A stretch of DNA of 64,000 nucleotides from Mucilaginibacter sp. 44-25 (GTDB taxonomy: Bacteria > Bacteroidota > Bacteroidia > Sphingobacteriales > Sphingobacteriaceae), in contig MKTS01000001.1 in NCBI GenBank assembly GCA_001898335.1, positions 558,001 to 622,000 of the forward strand. Reading direction: 5' to 3'. Shown piece after piece: positions 16,771 to 25,795 of the stretch. Both the position numbers and the translations under genes were made by a program. A model generated the notes under the pieces. It made no database searches and was not told the origin of the DNA. It saw nothing but the letters and a program-made list of their open reading frames with translations. The first letter of the stretch is position 1. Each line of letters opens with the position of its first letter.

Positions 16771-18729
16771 ATGAAAAAACCAAACCTCCTTTTAACCGTA
16801 CCGGCTGTTTTAATGATGAATTACAGTTTTGCACAGTCCGCAAAGCATCTCCGGTTGTCTGATGATACCCCGTCTGCCGGAGAAAAAATAAGCCTTAACT
16901 ATAACGCAACAGGGACACCCCTTGAAGGTAAGAGTGATATTAAAGCATCCGTTTATTTTTTAGATAATAAAAAATTTCCTGTAAGTGATATCGATCTTAA
17001 AAAATCAGGTAGTGAGCTTAAGGGCGATTTTATTGTACCCGCCAATACTAAAGCCCTATTTGTAAAAATCAGCAGCGCAAGCATCATAGACACCAATGAC
17101 GATAATGGTTACGTTTACCTAGTGTACGATAAATCTAATAAACCAGTGGAGGGTGCTAACGGGATGAAGGCATACCTGATTGGTAGTGGTATGGGCGCTT
17201 ATTTCTCGGGTATAAAAACCAATGTACCCGCGGCTTTGAGTTTGTATAAACAGGAGTTTGCAGATTATCCGCAAAGCAAGAAAGAATATGAGGCGAATTA
17301 CTGGTCTATGTTAGCCATGTCTAAAGACCCGGCCGACAAAGCAGCTTACAGCGCCAAGATGCAGCAATTGGCTCAAAGCAATACTGAGGCTGACCTCACA
17401 CTTGCCTATAATTTGTTTTTGCGTACACGCAAAATTAAACAAGCCGATTCCTTAAGTACGATTGTTGCCGCTAAATTTCCTGATGGCGAAGTGGCAAAAA
17501 ATGTTTTGGGTACAGAGTTCCATAACGAAAACGACCTGGTTAAAAAGGAAGAACTTTACAAAAAGTATGTCGCTAAATTCCCTGAAAAGGCAGAAGAAAA
17601 TACGATACAGGATAATTTTAGGGTGCAGTTGGCAGGGGCATACTTAAATGCAGGTAATGTTGCTAAATACAACGAATGGGCGGCTCATATAAAAAATAAA
17701 TCGATGTTAGCTTCCAATCTAAATAGCGTTGCCTGGAACTGGGCCGAAAAGGGTGAAAAACTTGATGAAGCTGCCGCGTTATCTAAAGAATCATTAGATA
17801 TTTTAGATGAACAATATAAAGCCGGTAAGTTTAGTGGTATGTATATGTCGCCGGCGCAAGTGAAAGACAACAACCGTTCTACTTACAACATGTTTGCCGA
17901 TACTTATGCCTATATCCTTAATAAAAAGGGCAAATTTAAAGAAGCACTTAAGTATGAGCAAAGTGTTTATGATGCTTTGAAAGGCCAGGATGCTGAGATA
18001 AATGAGCATTATGCTACCATATTAAATGCCAATGGGCAATACGCGAAAGCAAAAGAGGTAATAGAAAAAACCATATTAAATGGCAAAAGTACCGATGCCC
18101 TTAAGGCCCAGTTGGCTATAGCTTATACAAAAAGTAAAGGCAGCGAGGCGGGCTACAAGGAATACCTTGCAGGTATTGAGAAGCAAAAAGAGCTCAAAGC
18201 TAAAAGTAAGTTCATAAAAGATATGATCAATATGCCTGCACCTGCATTTGCTTTAAAAGACTTTGATGGTAAAGAGGTATCACTGGCCAGTTTAAAAGGA
18301 AAAGTTGTTGTGGTTGATTTTTGGGCTACCTGGTGCGGACCTTGTAAAGCTTCGTTTCCGGGTATGCAAATGGCTGTAAATAAGTTTAAAGACAATGATA
18401 ATGTGAAGTTCCTGTTTATTGATACCTGGGAAAATGGCGATAATTACCAGCCAAACGTGCAAAAGTTTATTGCCGATAATAAATATACTTTCCATGTGTT
18501 AATGGATGAAAAAGGAGAGGACGGAAGACAGTCAAAAGTAGTATCGCAATTTAAGGTTGACGGTATACCTACCAAATTTGTAATTGATAAAAATGGTAAC
18601 ATCAGGTTTAAATATGTGGGTTACTCAGGCTCTTCAGAAGCGGTGCTTGATGAAGTAACTAATATGGTTGAGTTGGCTTCTGACCCGGATGCTGTAGCAT
18701 CAACACAAAAAGTAACAATGCTTAAATAA
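16771..18729 (+). CDS. Periplasmic TlpA-like thioredoxin with long N-terminal repeat region
   Basis: A 652-aa secreted protein starting at the ATG at 16771 (signal peptide MKKPNLLLTVPAVLMMNYSFAQ). An upstream in-frame TTG is less likely. A beta-rich N-domain (to about 125) is followed by an alpha-helical TPR-like region (about 150-480) and a C-terminal TlpA/ResA thioredoxin domain with the active site WATWCGPCKASFPGMQ and the cis-Pro loop VDGIPTKFVIDKNG. It probably keeps periplasmic cysteines reduced; the helical part may recruit partners. Such fused oxidoreductases are abundant in Bacteroidota. It is monocistronic with a strong terminator. Confidence 0.9.
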   Translation: MKKPNLLLTVPAVLMMNYSFAQSAKHLRLSDDTPSAGEKISLNYNATGTPLEGKSDIKASVYFLDNKKFPVSDIDLKKSGSELKGDFIVPANTKALFVKISSASIIDTNDDNGYVYLVYDKSNKPVEGANGMKAYLIGSGMGAYFSGIKTNVPAALSLYKQEFADYPQSKKEYEANYWSMLAMSKDPADKAAYSAKMQQLAQSNTEADLTLAYNLFLRTRKIKQADSLSTIVAAKFPDGEVAKNVLGTEFHNENDLVKKEELYKKYVAKFPEKAEENTIQDNFRVQLAGAYLNAGNVAKYNEWAAHIKNKSMLASNLNSVAWNWAEKGEKLDEAAALSKESLDILDEQYKAGKFSGMYMSPAQVKDNNRSTYNMFADTYAYILNKKGKFKEALKYEQSVYDALKGQDAEINEHYATILNANGQYAKAKEVIEKTILNGKSTDALKAQLAIAYTKSKGSEAGYKEYLAGIEKQKELKAKSKFIKDMINMPAPAFALKDFDGKEVSLASLKGKVVVVDFWATWCGPCKASFPGMQMAVNKFKDNDNVKFLFIDTWENGDNYQPNVQKFIADNKYTFHVLMDEKGEDGRQSKVVSQFKVDGIPTKFVIDKNGNIRFKYVGYSGSSEAVLDEVTNMVELASDPDAVASTQKVTMLK

Positions 18730-18744
18730 GTTGTTTCAACTAAT

Positions 18745-18784
18745 AAAGAAAGCCGGCCTTATTTGCGTAAGGCCGGCTTTCTTT
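18745..18784. terminator. Strong bidirectional terminator
   Basis: Perfect 17-bp inverted repeat, AAAGAAAGCCGGCCTTA at 18745-18761 and TAAGGCCGGCTTTCTTT at 18768-18784, with a 6-base loop. It lies between the convergent TlpA-like and LOG genes. Confidence 0.93.
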
Positions 18785-18800
18785 ATTATAGACTTTTCTT

Positions 18801-19508
18801 TTAAAAATTGGGTTTAAGCACATATTTGTCGTAGAAACGGAAAATATGCTCTACTGCCTCTTCAGCAGTATCCACCACACGGTACAGGTTCAGGTCATCC
18901 GGGCTTATGTTATGTTCAGCTTCCAGCATGCGCTCTTCTACCCATTTAAACAGGCCGCCCCAATAATCTTTTCCCACAAATATGATGGGGAAGCGGGCTA
19001 TTTTACCGGTTTGTATCAATGTAATAGCTTCAAAGGATTCATCCATGGTGCCAAAGCCGCCAGGCAGGATAATAAAACCCTGTGAGTATTTCATGAACAT
19101 TACCTTACGGATAAAAAAGTAATCGAACTCCAATATCTTATCCCTGTCGATATATTTGTTGTGGAACTGCTCAAAAGGCAACTCAATGTTTAACCCTACC
19201 GACTTACCACCGGCTTCATAAGCACCTTTGTTACCTGCTTCCATAATACCCGGGCCACCGCCGGTTATCACGCCATAGCCTCGTTCGGTAAGCAGTCGTG
19301 CGGTATCTTCAGCCAGTTTGTAATATTTATTATCGTTTTGGGTACGGGCCGAACCAAATATAGATACGCACGGGCCTATTTTGGCCAGTTTTTCAAAGCC
19401 GTCAACAAACTCGGCCATTATTTTAAATATCTGCCAGGAGTCGGTTACTTTAATTTCCTGCCAGTTCTTGTTCTCAAATGCTTGTCTTATTTTTTCTTCA
19501 CCAGTCAT
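18801..19508 (-). CDS. LOG-family (TIGR00730) Rossmann protein
   Basis: A 235-aa protein of the LOG (lonely guy) group, whose studied members hydrolyse nucleoside 5'-monophosphates to base and ribose phosphate. The hallmarks are SIFGSART, GYGVITGGGPGIMEAGNKGA and the signature LPGGFGTMDESFE with the catalytic glutamate. It is cytoplasmic. At 235 aa it belongs to the longer subclass typical of Bacteroidota, where the native substrate is not settled. It is expressed toward the shared terminator and is followed upstream by the SSS symporter gene about 90 bp away. Confidence 0.88.
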   Translation of the reverse strand: MTGEEKIRQAFENKNWQEIKVTDSWQIFKIMAEFVDGFEKLAKIGPCVSIFGSARTQNDNKYYKLAEDTARLLTERGYGVITGGGPGIMEAGNKGAYEAGGKSVGLNIELPFEQFHNKYIDRDKILEFDYFFIRKVMFMKYSQGFIILPGGFGTMDESFEAITLIQTGKIARFPIIFVGKDYWGGLFKWVEERMLEAEHNISPDDLNLYRVVDTAEEAVEHIFRFYDKYVLKPNF

Positions 19509-19600
19509 ATTACAAAATTAGTTCGGGAGCCCGGTAAATCGGATTCCGGAAGTAGATAGATATTACAATAAATTTTTATTTAAGTTTTAGCAGTAGCAGG

Positions 19601-21097
19601 TTACGCATTTTCTGCAATTAAGTTCCTCTCAATTTTTCGTCTGGAAGTGATCCACAACCCGGCAAATGTAATTAAACCGTTTACAATTATTAGTTCGTTA
19701 TCAAATACATACCCGCCCAATAATTCCTTTGAATCAGTACTCAGGAAGTAGCATACCGCCGGGGAAACGAGGCAAATAAATGGCACCAATTTATCGTTAA
19801 CCTGCCGTTTACTTACAAACAAGCCAAAGCTGTATAAGCCAAGTAAAGGGCCGTAAGTATATGATGCTACTTTAAATATGGCTGTTACCACAGCATCATT
19901 ATTTAAAGCGTTAAAAGCGATAATGGTAAGGAACATCAATCCCGAAAAAGCAATGTGCACATAATGGCGGATGTTCACCATTCTTTTGCTGTTGGTATCT
20001 TTACGTTTATTGAAGCTTAAAAAGTCTACGCAGAATGATGTAGTGAGCGCCGTAAGGGCAGAATCTGTGGTGGCAAAAGTAGCAGCTGTTAAACCCAGCA
20101 TAAACACCATAGCGGGTACCAGGCCTAAATAGTTTAAAGCAATGGTAGGGTACAGGTAATCAGTCTTGGCAACAGTTATACCGTTCTTAGCCGCATACAT
20201 GTATAGTAACGCGCCAACGCTCAGAAAGAAGATATTGATCACCACGAATACTCCGGTAAAGCTGAACATGTTTTTTTGTGCCTCTTTTATATTACTAAGG
20301 CTAAGGTTCTTCTGCATTAGGTCCTGGTCGAGACCGGTCATGCCAACAGTGATGAACAAACCGCCGAGGAACTGTTTACTCAGGTGAAAATGGCTGCCCA
20401 TAAAATCTTCCAGGAAAAATATCTTTGAATAGCTGCTATTCTTGATAGCTTCTGCCGCCTGAATGACATTCATATCCAGGCCACGGCAAATGAAGTAAAT
20501 AGATAGAAAAACTGACGAAACCAGGAAAAGCGTCTGCAAGCTATCGGTAATGATAATGGTTTTTAACCCGCCTTTAAACGTGTATGACCATATTAGTACT
20601 AAACAGATAAGCACCGTTACACCAAAGGGTACACCATAGCTATCAAATATGAATTTTTGTAATACGATAACTACCAGATACAGCCGAAACGATGAACCAA
20701 TAGTGCGACTAAGCAAGAAGATAGCAGCCGCCGTTTTATAGCTCCATGTACCTAAAGCGTGTTCAATGTAGCTGTAAATGGACGTTAGCTTCATGCGATA
20801 ATACAGGGGTAGCAATACGGTAGCAATGATAATAAAGCCCGCGGCGTTACCTAATACGAACTGAAAGTAGGCAAATTGATCTCCGGATGGCGCACCAACT
20901 TTTCCGGGTACCGATATAAAGGTAACACCGCTTAAGGCGGTACCTATCATACCAAAGGCCACTAAATACCATTTTGAATTACGGTTGGCCACAAAGAAGG
21001 TATCGTTATCTGACGATTTACGTGATGTGAGATATGAAATAACCATCAGCACCAAAAAGTAGCCGATGATGAATGATAGTAATATTCCGGGTGACAT
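19601..21097 (-). CDS. Sodium:solute symporter (SSS family)
   Basis: A 498-aa inner-membrane symporter with about 13 helices, LeuT-fold, coupling sodium to solute uptake. The start MSPGILLSFIIGYFLVLMVISYLTSRKSSDNDTFFVANRNSKW and the segment MIGTALSGVTFISVPGKVG are classical SSS motifs, as is GLTAATFATTDSALTALTTSF (TM8 sodium site). The substrate is not readable. A matching minus-strand promoter lies 22-53 bp upstream, back to back with the trpA promoter. Confidence 0.9.
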   Translation of the reverse strand: MSPGILLSFIIGYFLVLMVISYLTSRKSSDNDTFFVANRNSKWYLVAFGMIGTALSGVTFISVPGKVGAPSGDQFAYFQFVLGNAAGFIIIATVLLPLYYRMKLTSIYSYIEHALGTWSYKTAAAIFLLSRTIGSSFRLYLVVIVLQKFIFDSYGVPFGVTVLICLVLIWSYTFKGGLKTIIITDSLQTLFLVSSVFLSIYFICRGLDMNVIQAAEAIKNSSYSKIFFLEDFMGSHFHLSKQFLGGLFITVGMTGLDQDLMQKNLSLSNIKEAQKNMFSFTGVFVVINIFFLSVGALLYMYAAKNGITVAKTDYLYPTIALNYLGLVPAMVFMLGLTAATFATTDSALTALTTSFCVDFLSFNKRKDTNSKRMVNIRHYVHIAFSGLMFLTIIAFNALNNDAVVTAIFKVASYTYGPLLGLYSFGLFVSKRQVNDKLVPFICLVSPAVCYFLSTDSKELLGGYVFDNELIIVNGLITFAGLWITSRRKIERNLIAENA

Positions 21098-21118
21098 AAT
21101 TTAGTTTTACGTTACGCC

Positions 21119-21150
21119 CTAAAGTAGGGGTTTAAGATTGGCAATGCAAA
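21119..21150 (-). promoter_or_regulatory. Bacteroidota promoter of the SSS symporter
   Basis: On the minus strand TTTG (21147-21150), a 20-bp spacer and TACTTTAG (21119-21126; consensus TAnnTTTG, one mismatch). The start codon at 21097 is 22 bases downstream. Confidence 0.55.
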
Positions 21151-21156
21151 ATAATA

Positions 21157-21187
21157 TGTGTACAGTATAGCAAAAAAGATACTTTTG
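21157..21187 (+). promoter_or_regulatory. Bacteroidota promoter of trpA
   Basis: TGTG at 21157-21160, a 19-bp spacer and TACTTTTG at 21180-21187, an exact match to TAnnTTTG. The predicted transcription start is near 21194, downstream of the first in-frame ATG (21189), so it supports the ATG at 21222 as the true start. Confidence 0.7.
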
Positions 21188-21221
21188 CATGCAGTTGTTT
21201 AGCTTTAATGATATTACAAAC

Positions 21222-21992
21222 ATGAACCGACTTAACCAGCTTTTTGCTTCGAAAAATAAAAATCTGCTTTCTATTTATTACACAGCCGGCTATCCGCAAT
21301 TGGATACCACGCTTAATATTGCCGAATCGCTTGAAAAAGCTGGCGCCGATTTTTTAGAGATCGGTTTTCCATACTCTGATCCCGTTGCTGATGGGCCGAC
21401 TATCCAACATAGCTCGCAAACTGCCTTAGATAACGGTATGACTTTGAATGTGTTATTTCAGCAATTGAAAAACCTGCGTGAGCGTGTTAGCATACCGGTA
21501 CTTTTAATGGGTTATGTAAACCCAATAGTTCAATACGGTGTAGAACGTTTCTGTAAAGATGCCGTAGCTTCCGGAGTGGATGGCGTTATTGTGCCGGACC
21601 TGCCGATGTATGAGTACGAGATGATCTATCGCAAGCATTTTGAAGATAACAACGTAAGCAATATATTTCTGGTTACCCCGCAAACTTCGGAGGAGCGAAT
21701 TCGTAAGATAGACGATTTGAGCAACAGCTTTATTTATTTGCTGTCATCATCGTCCATTACTGGCGGTAGCTTACAACTAAGTGATAGCATTGAGGCTTAT
21801 TATCAGCGTATTAAAGATATGCACTTGAACAACCCGGCCATTATTGGTTTTGGGATTTCGGATAGCAGATCTTTTAGTAAAGCTTGCGAGTATGCCAATG
21901 GTGCTATAGTAGGCAGTGCTTTTGTAAAACTTTTGGCAGAGGAGAACTACATGGAAAAGATTCCTGAATTTATCAAGGCAATAAAAGGATAG
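21222..21992 (+). CDS. trpA: Tryptophan synthase alpha subunit
   Basis: A 256-aa TIM barrel that cleaves indole-3-glycerol phosphate to indole and glyceraldehyde phosphate, normally in complex with TrpB. The catalytic pair is visible in LEIGFPYSDPVADGPTIQ (the Glu49 and Asp60 equivalents). The phosphate site is in LLSSSSITGG and GFGISDSRS. The start at 21222 (MNRLNQLF) is preferred because the promoter lies immediately before the alternative ATG at 21189. No other trp gene is present in the window: the gene stands alone between a divergent symporter and a convergent YciO-type gene, so it is either separated from the operon or a second copy. Confidence 0.93.
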   Translation: MNRLNQLFASKNKNLLSIYYTAGYPQLDTTLNIAESLEKAGADFLEIGFPYSDPVADGPTIQHSSQTALDNGMTLNVLFQQLKNLRERVSIPVLLMGYVNPIVQYGVERFCKDAVASGVDGVIVPDLPMYEYEMIYRKHFEDNNVSNIFLVTPQTSEERIRKIDDLSNSFIYLLSSSSITGGSLQLSDSIEAYYQRIKDMHLNNPAIIGFGISDSRSFSKACEYANGAIVGSAFVKLLAEENYMEKIPEFIKAIKG

Positions 21993-21993
21993 C

Positions 21994-22614
21994 TTATAAA
22001 TAATCTTCCAATACACCTTTTCCCTCTCGGATAATCTCAAAGTCGCCGGATGTGCAGTCAACTATAGTTGATGGTACGTTTTCGCCATAACCGCCATCTA
22101 TTACAATATCTACAAGGTCTTGATATTTCTCGTGTATCAATTCAGGATCAGTAGAGTATTCGATAATATCGTCGTCATCGTGAATTGAGGTAGATAGGAT
22201 AGGGTTGCCCAACACTTTCACAATGCACCGGGCAACATTATTGTCAGGCACGCGTATACCAACCGTTTTCTTGTTAGAGCTAAGCAATTTAGGTACGGCA
22301 TGGCTTGCATTAAAGATAAATGTGAATGGGCCGGGCAGGGCTTTCTTTAGTAAACGAAACGTGGTATTATCTATCGGCTTTATATAATCCGAAATGTGGC
22401 TAAGATCATAACAGATAAATGAGAAGTTAGCTTTCTCCGGTTTAATATTCCTGATGCGCGCAATTTTTTCGATAGCTTTTTGGTTGGTAATATCGCAACC
22501 CAAACCATAAACGGTATCGGTAGGATAAATGATAATGCCACCTTTGCGTAGCACATCTGCTACTTGTTCAATGGCCCGCTCATTTGGGTTTTCAGGATAG
22601 ATCTTTAAAAGCAT
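21994..22614 (-). CDS. Sua5/YciO/YrdC-family protein, closest to YciO
   Basis: A 206-aa protein of the threonylcarbamoyl-AMP synthase superfamily. The signature IIIYPTDTVYGLGCDITNQKAIEKIARIRNIKPEKANFSFICYDLSHIS and the later RPGPFTF-like ALPGPFTFIFNAS plus SIHDDDDI align better with E. coli YciO (HNFTLMCRDLSELS) than with TsaC. It may make L-threonylcarbamoyladenylate for tRNA t6A or perform a related, weaker activity. It is convergent with trpA, one base apart. Confidence 0.87.
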   Translation of the reverse strand: MLLKIYPENPNERAIEQVADVLRKGGIIIYPTDTVYGLGCDITNQKAIEKIARIRNIKPEKANFSFICYDLSHISDYIKPIDNTTFRLLKKALPGPFTFIFNASHAVPKLLSSNKKTVGIRVPDNNVARCIVKVLGNPILSTSIHDDDDIIEYSTDPELIHEKYQDLVDIVIDGGYGENVPSTIVDCTSGDFEIIREGKGVLEDYL

Positions 22615-22655
22615 ATTAATAAAGCAAATATAACCACCAAAGGTTTTAAAAAGGG

Positions 22656-22683
22656 AAAGCCATTCGTTTTTACGAATGGCTTT
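22656..22683. terminator. Intrinsic terminator after the YceI gene
   Basis: AAAGCCATTCGT at 22656-22667 and ACGAATGGCTTT at 22672-22683 form a perfect 12-bp stem with a TTTT loop. T-runs occur on both sides, though the minus-strand run is interrupted by CCC. Confidence 0.75.
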
Positions 22684-22733
22684 TTATTATGAACAGGTCA
22701 ATTAATTTCTAATCAACCAATCTTTGATCCTAA

Positions 22734-23264
22734 TTACGCTTGTTTAGCAAACTGGATGCTGGCAATCAACTTAATGTCTTCGCCAACAACAATTGAACCT
22801 GCTTCAGTAACGCCATCCCAGGTAAGGCCAAACTCTTTACGGTTTATTTTACCGCTAACATCAAAACCGGCTTTGTTGTTGCCGTAAAAATCAGTAGCAA
22901 CACCACCGTGTTCTACATCAAGGGTAACCGGTTTAGTAACGCCTTTAATGGTTAAGTCACCTTTTAATTGGTAATCATCACCGTCTTTAGTAAAAGAAGT
23001 TGATTTAAAACTGATCTTCGGATGAGAAGCCGCATCAAAAAAATCGGCACCCTTTAAGTGCTCGTCGCGTTGAGATTGATTGGTATCAATGCTATCAACG
23101 TTTAAAGAAAATTCCACTTTCGCATCAGTAAAGTCGTCATTTTCTGTTTCTAATGAGCCTTCAAAAGTTTTAAATGAACCCGTTACGGTTGATATAACCA
23201 AGTGTTTAACTTTAAACTGAACCTCTGAGTGCATTGGGTCTAATACCCATTTTGTTGTTGCCAT
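22734..23264 (-). CDS. YceI-family lipocalin-like protein
   Basis: A 176-aa YceI domain, an extended antiparallel beta-barrel that binds long isoprenoid or lipid ligands in characterised members. It opens KWVLDPMHSEVQFKVKHLVISTVTGSF and contains DSIDTNQSQRDEHLKGADFFDAASHPKISFKSTSF and LKGDLTIKGVTKPVTLDVEH, all standard. No signal peptide is present, so it is probably cytoplasmic, as for many Bacteroidota copies. A canonical -7 box and a large palindrome lie just upstream. Confidence 0.93.
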   Translation of the reverse strand: MATTKWVLDPMHSEVQFKVKHLVISTVTGSFKTFEGSLETENDDFTDAKVEFSLNVDSIDTNQSQRDEHLKGADFFDAASHPKISFKSTSFTKDGDDYQLKGDLTIKGVTKPVTLDVEHGGVATDFYGNNKAGFDVSGKINRKEFGLTWDGVTEAGSIVVGEDIKLIASIQFAKQA

Positions 23265-23289
23265 GGTATTGTAATTTTGTTTTGTGATA

Positions 23290-23322
23290 CAAATGTATAA
23301 ATAAATGTTTAAACATGTATTT
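23290..23322 (-). promoter_or_regulatory. yceI promoter -7 box with overlapping palindromic operator
   Basis: The minus-strand box TACATTTG (23290-23297) matches TAnnTTTG exactly and predicts a start about 19 bases before the ATG. Immediately upstream, 23299-23322 is a 24-bp palindrome with one mismatched pair: half AAATAAATGTTT (23299-23310) and half AAACATGTATTT (23311-23322), core ATGTTTAAACAT. It covers the position expected for the -33 element, as a repressor site would. Confidence 0.65.
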
Positions 23323-23420
23323 ATATCTCGTTTTATGACCTGTTTAAGACAAAGGCCATTTTAAATATAACATTATGATATTGAAGCGGTTTGAGTTTAT
23401 TAATAACTTAATGTTGAGAT

Positions 23421-23457
23421 AACAAAAAAGGGGAAGCGTTGCTTCCCCTTTTTTGTT
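23421..23457 (-). terminator. Strong terminator after sucC
   Basis: Perfect 17-bp inverted repeat, AACAAAAAAGGGGAAGC at 23421-23437 and GCTTCCCCTTTTTTGTT at 23441-23457, with a 3-base loop; 18 bp after the sucC stop codon. Confidence 0.92.
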
Positions 23458-23474
23458 ATGTGATTATTTGAATA

Positions 23475-24668
23475 CTATTTAGCTAATACTTCTTTTACAC
23501 GTTCAGCAGCCTCTTTAAGCAGAATAGCCGAATAAACCTGTAAACCTGAATTATCAATCAATTCCTTAGCTTCTTTAGCATTGGTACCTTGTAAGCGAAC
23601 AATGATAGGTACAGGTATATTTCCTATTTCGTTATAGGCATCAATAACACCTTGAGCAACACGGTCGCAACGTACAATACCACCAAAAATGTTGATCAGG
23701 ATAGCCTTAACGTTTGGATCTGAAAGGATAATGTTAAAACCTGCTTTTACTGTTTGCGCATTAGCGGTACCACCCACATCAAGGAAGTTAGCAGGTTCGC
23801 CACCGGCAAGTTTAATAATATCCATGGTAGCCATGGCCAAACCGGCACCGTTAACCATACAGCCTACGTTACCATCAAGCTTTACATAGTTTAGGTTGCT
23901 TTTGCTGGCTTCAACTTCTGTAGGGTCTTCCTCATCCGTATCGCGCATGGCAGCGTAATCCGCATGGCGGTAAAGCGCGTTGTCATCCAGGTTAACTTTA
24001 GCATCAACCGCTAAAATTTTATTATCAGATGTTTTTAAAACAGGATTAATTTCAAACTGAGAAGAATCTGTTGCGTCGTAAGCCTTATAAAGAGCAGTGA
24101 TAAACTTCACCATATCTTTAAAAGCATCGCCGCTTACACCCAGGTTAAAGGCGATTTTACGTGCCTGGAAGGGTTGTAAACCAACTTTAGGATCTATTTC
24201 TTCTTTAAATATCTTTTCAGGAGTAGAGTGAGCCACTTCTTCAATGTCCATGCCACCTTCAGTACTGTACATGATAATGTTGCGGCCTTTGGCACGGTCA
24301 AGCAAAACGCTCATGTAAAATTCTTTTACATCGCTTTCGCCCGGGTAGTAAACATCCTGTGCAATTAAAACCTTTTTAACCAGCTTACCTTCGGGACCTG
24401 TTTGGGGGGTAACCAGCTGCATGCCAATGATCTGGCCGGCAAGTTCCTTAACCTGGTCATGATTTTTAGCCAATTTTACGCCTCCGCCTTTACCACGGCC
24501 ACCGGCATGTATCTGCGCTTTAACAACAACCCAGTCAGAGTTAAAATCCTCTTTCATTTTTTGCGCTGCTGCAACCGCCTCTTCCGGGGTATCTGCAACA
24601 ATGCCTTCCTGTACTCTTACGCCAAAGCTTTTTAAAATAGCCTTGCCCTGATATTCATGAATATTCAT
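23475..24668 (-). CDS. sucC: Succinyl-CoA synthetase beta subunit (ADP-forming)
   Basis: A 397-aa TCA-cycle enzyme subunit: the ATP-grasp domain (about residues 1-240) starts MNIHEYQGKAILKSFGVRVQEGIVADTPEEA and carries the nucleotide loop KAQIHAGGRGKGGGVKLAK. The CoA-ligase domain has GNVGCMVNGAGLAMATMDIIKLAGGEPANFLDVGG and IFGGIVRCDRVAQGV. It pairs with SucD to make succinate and ATP from succinyl-CoA. No sucD gene is adjacent; the gene is monocistronic with its own terminator, an arrangement common in Bacteroidota. Confidence 0.97.
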   Translation of the reverse strand: MNIHEYQGKAILKSFGVRVQEGIVADTPEEAVAAAQKMKEDFNSDWVVVKAQIHAGGRGKGGGVKLAKNHDQVKELAGQIIGMQLVTPQTGPEGKLVKKVLIAQDVYYPGESDVKEFYMSVLLDRAKGRNIIMYSTEGGMDIEEVAHSTPEKIFKEEIDPKVGLQPFQARKIAFNLGVSGDAFKDMVKFITALYKAYDATDSSQFEINPVLKTSDNKILAVDAKVNLDDNALYRHADYAAMRDTDEEDPTEVEASKSNLNYVKLDGNVGCMVNGAGLAMATMDIIKLAGGEPANFLDVGGTANAQTVKAGFNIILSDPNVKAILINIFGGIVRCDRVAQGVIDAYNEIGNIPVPIIVRLQGTNAKEAKELIDNSGLQVYSAILLKEAAERVKEVLAK

Positions 24669-24845
24669 ATTGTCGAAGTATTTGCGGTAAAACTACAATT
24701 TTGTTTTTAGAGATTAGCGGCCCAATATTAGAGATTTGCGATTTATCGTAAATATTTTGCAATAACATTAGGTGTGGCTATTTAAGTTCTGGTAAATTAT
24801 CCGTCACATCACTTATTTACTTCGCTGTTATTGCTAAATTCGCCC

Positions 24846-25502
24846 ATGCTTAAAGCGCAATCCATCCATAAATCATACGGCAAACTGCACATATTAAAAG
24901 GTGTAGACCTCGAAGTTCAGCGGGGCGAGATCGTAACTATTGTAGGTGCCTCCGGTGCCGGTAAAAGCTCGTTACTCAATATACTGGGTACGCTGGATAC
25001 ACCAGATAGCGGCCAGATATTTATAGATGGGGAAGAGGTAAGCAAATACAACAACAAAAACCTCAGTATTTTCCGTAACAAACGCATAGGCTTTATTTTT
25101 CAGTTTCATCATTTGCTGGTAGAATTTAGCGCGCTTGAAAACGTATGTATACCGGCATTTATAGCGGGCACCCCAAAAGCTGCAGCCGAAAAAAGGGCAA
25201 AGGAATTATTGGAGATGCTGGGGCTCGGGCATCGTACCGATCATAAGCCGGCAGAGCTATCAGGCGGCGAGCAGCAGCGTGTTGCCGTGGCCAGGGCCCT
25301 AATTAACAATCCCGCATTGATCTTTGCAGATGAACCTTCAGGAAATCTCGATTCAAAGAACGCCTTGGAACTACATGAATTGTTCATCAGGCTTAGAAAG
25401 GAATTTAACCAAACTTTTGTGATCGTTACCCATAACGAAGACCTGGCAGCTATGGCCGACCGTAAGATAGTAATGAAGGATGGCTTAATTGTGAACATTT
25501 AA
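24846..25502 (+). CDS. ABC ATPase, LolD/MacB-like
   Basis: A 218-aa ATPase from the ATG at 24846 (an upstream in-frame start adds five residues). Walker [13 protein letters not shown]-loop [17 protein letters not shown], signature [15 protein letters not shown] and Walker [14 protein letters not shown] are all intact; the last is typical of LolD/FtsE/MacB. Bacteroidota LolD-like ATPases serve lipoprotein release. No LolC/E permease is beside it. It overlaps the next gene by one base (TAATG) and heads a three-gene coupled unit. Confidence 0.9.
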   Translation: MLKAQSIHKSYGKLHILKGVDLEVQRGEIVTIVGASGAGKSSLLNILGTLDTPDSGQIFIDGEEVSKYNNKNLSIFRNKRIGFIFQFHHLLVEFSALENVCIPAFIAGTPKAAAEKRAKELLEMLGLGHRTDHKPAELSGGEQQRVAVARALINNPALIFADEPSGNLDSKNALELHELFIRLRKEFNQTFVIVTHNEDLAAMADRKIVMKDGLIVNI

Positions 25503-25795
25503 TGAAGATATTGATTACAGCCGCTACATCAGCGGGTTCGCATAAACTTAAAAAGCAATTTGATGGCCATGTAGTGCAAATGAGCGATTACCATGAATTG
25601 CCCGCATTTATGAATGTGGTTAAGCTGCCAGATCCTAAAGTTGATACTTATGCGCATGAGATGCTCACTCTGTGCCTGGATATTGGCGCAGAGCAGGTTT
25701 ATTTGATGGAAGAAGCAGAAGTTAATGCCTTATTGCCATCCGGACAATTATTTACAGAATATAATATTGAACTAATAGATGGCCGTAACCTATAG
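25502..25795 (+). CDS. 97-aa protein of unknown function, pre-ATP-grasp-like
   Basis: A small cytoplasmic alpha/beta protein without signal peptide or membrane helix. It opens with a Rossmann-like strand-loop ([20 protein letters not shown]) and continues VDTYAHEMLTLCLDIGAEQVYLMEEAEVNALLPSGQLFTEYNIELI. This resembles the N-terminal pre-ATP-grasp domain of carbamoyl-phosphate-synthase-like enzymes (a first strand, a P-x-Y-x-LL-x-C segment, then a strand ending before E-x-E-x-L), but the ATP-grasp part is absent. The start overlaps the stop of the ABC ATPase by one base and the end overlaps the next gene by 17 bases, so it is translationally coupled. The domain suggestion is inference. Confidence 0.7.
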   Translation: MKILITAATSAGSHKLKKQFDGHVVQMSDYHELPAFMNVVKLPDPKVDTYAHEMLTLCLDIGAEQVYLMEEAEVNALLPSGQLFTEYNIELIDGRNL

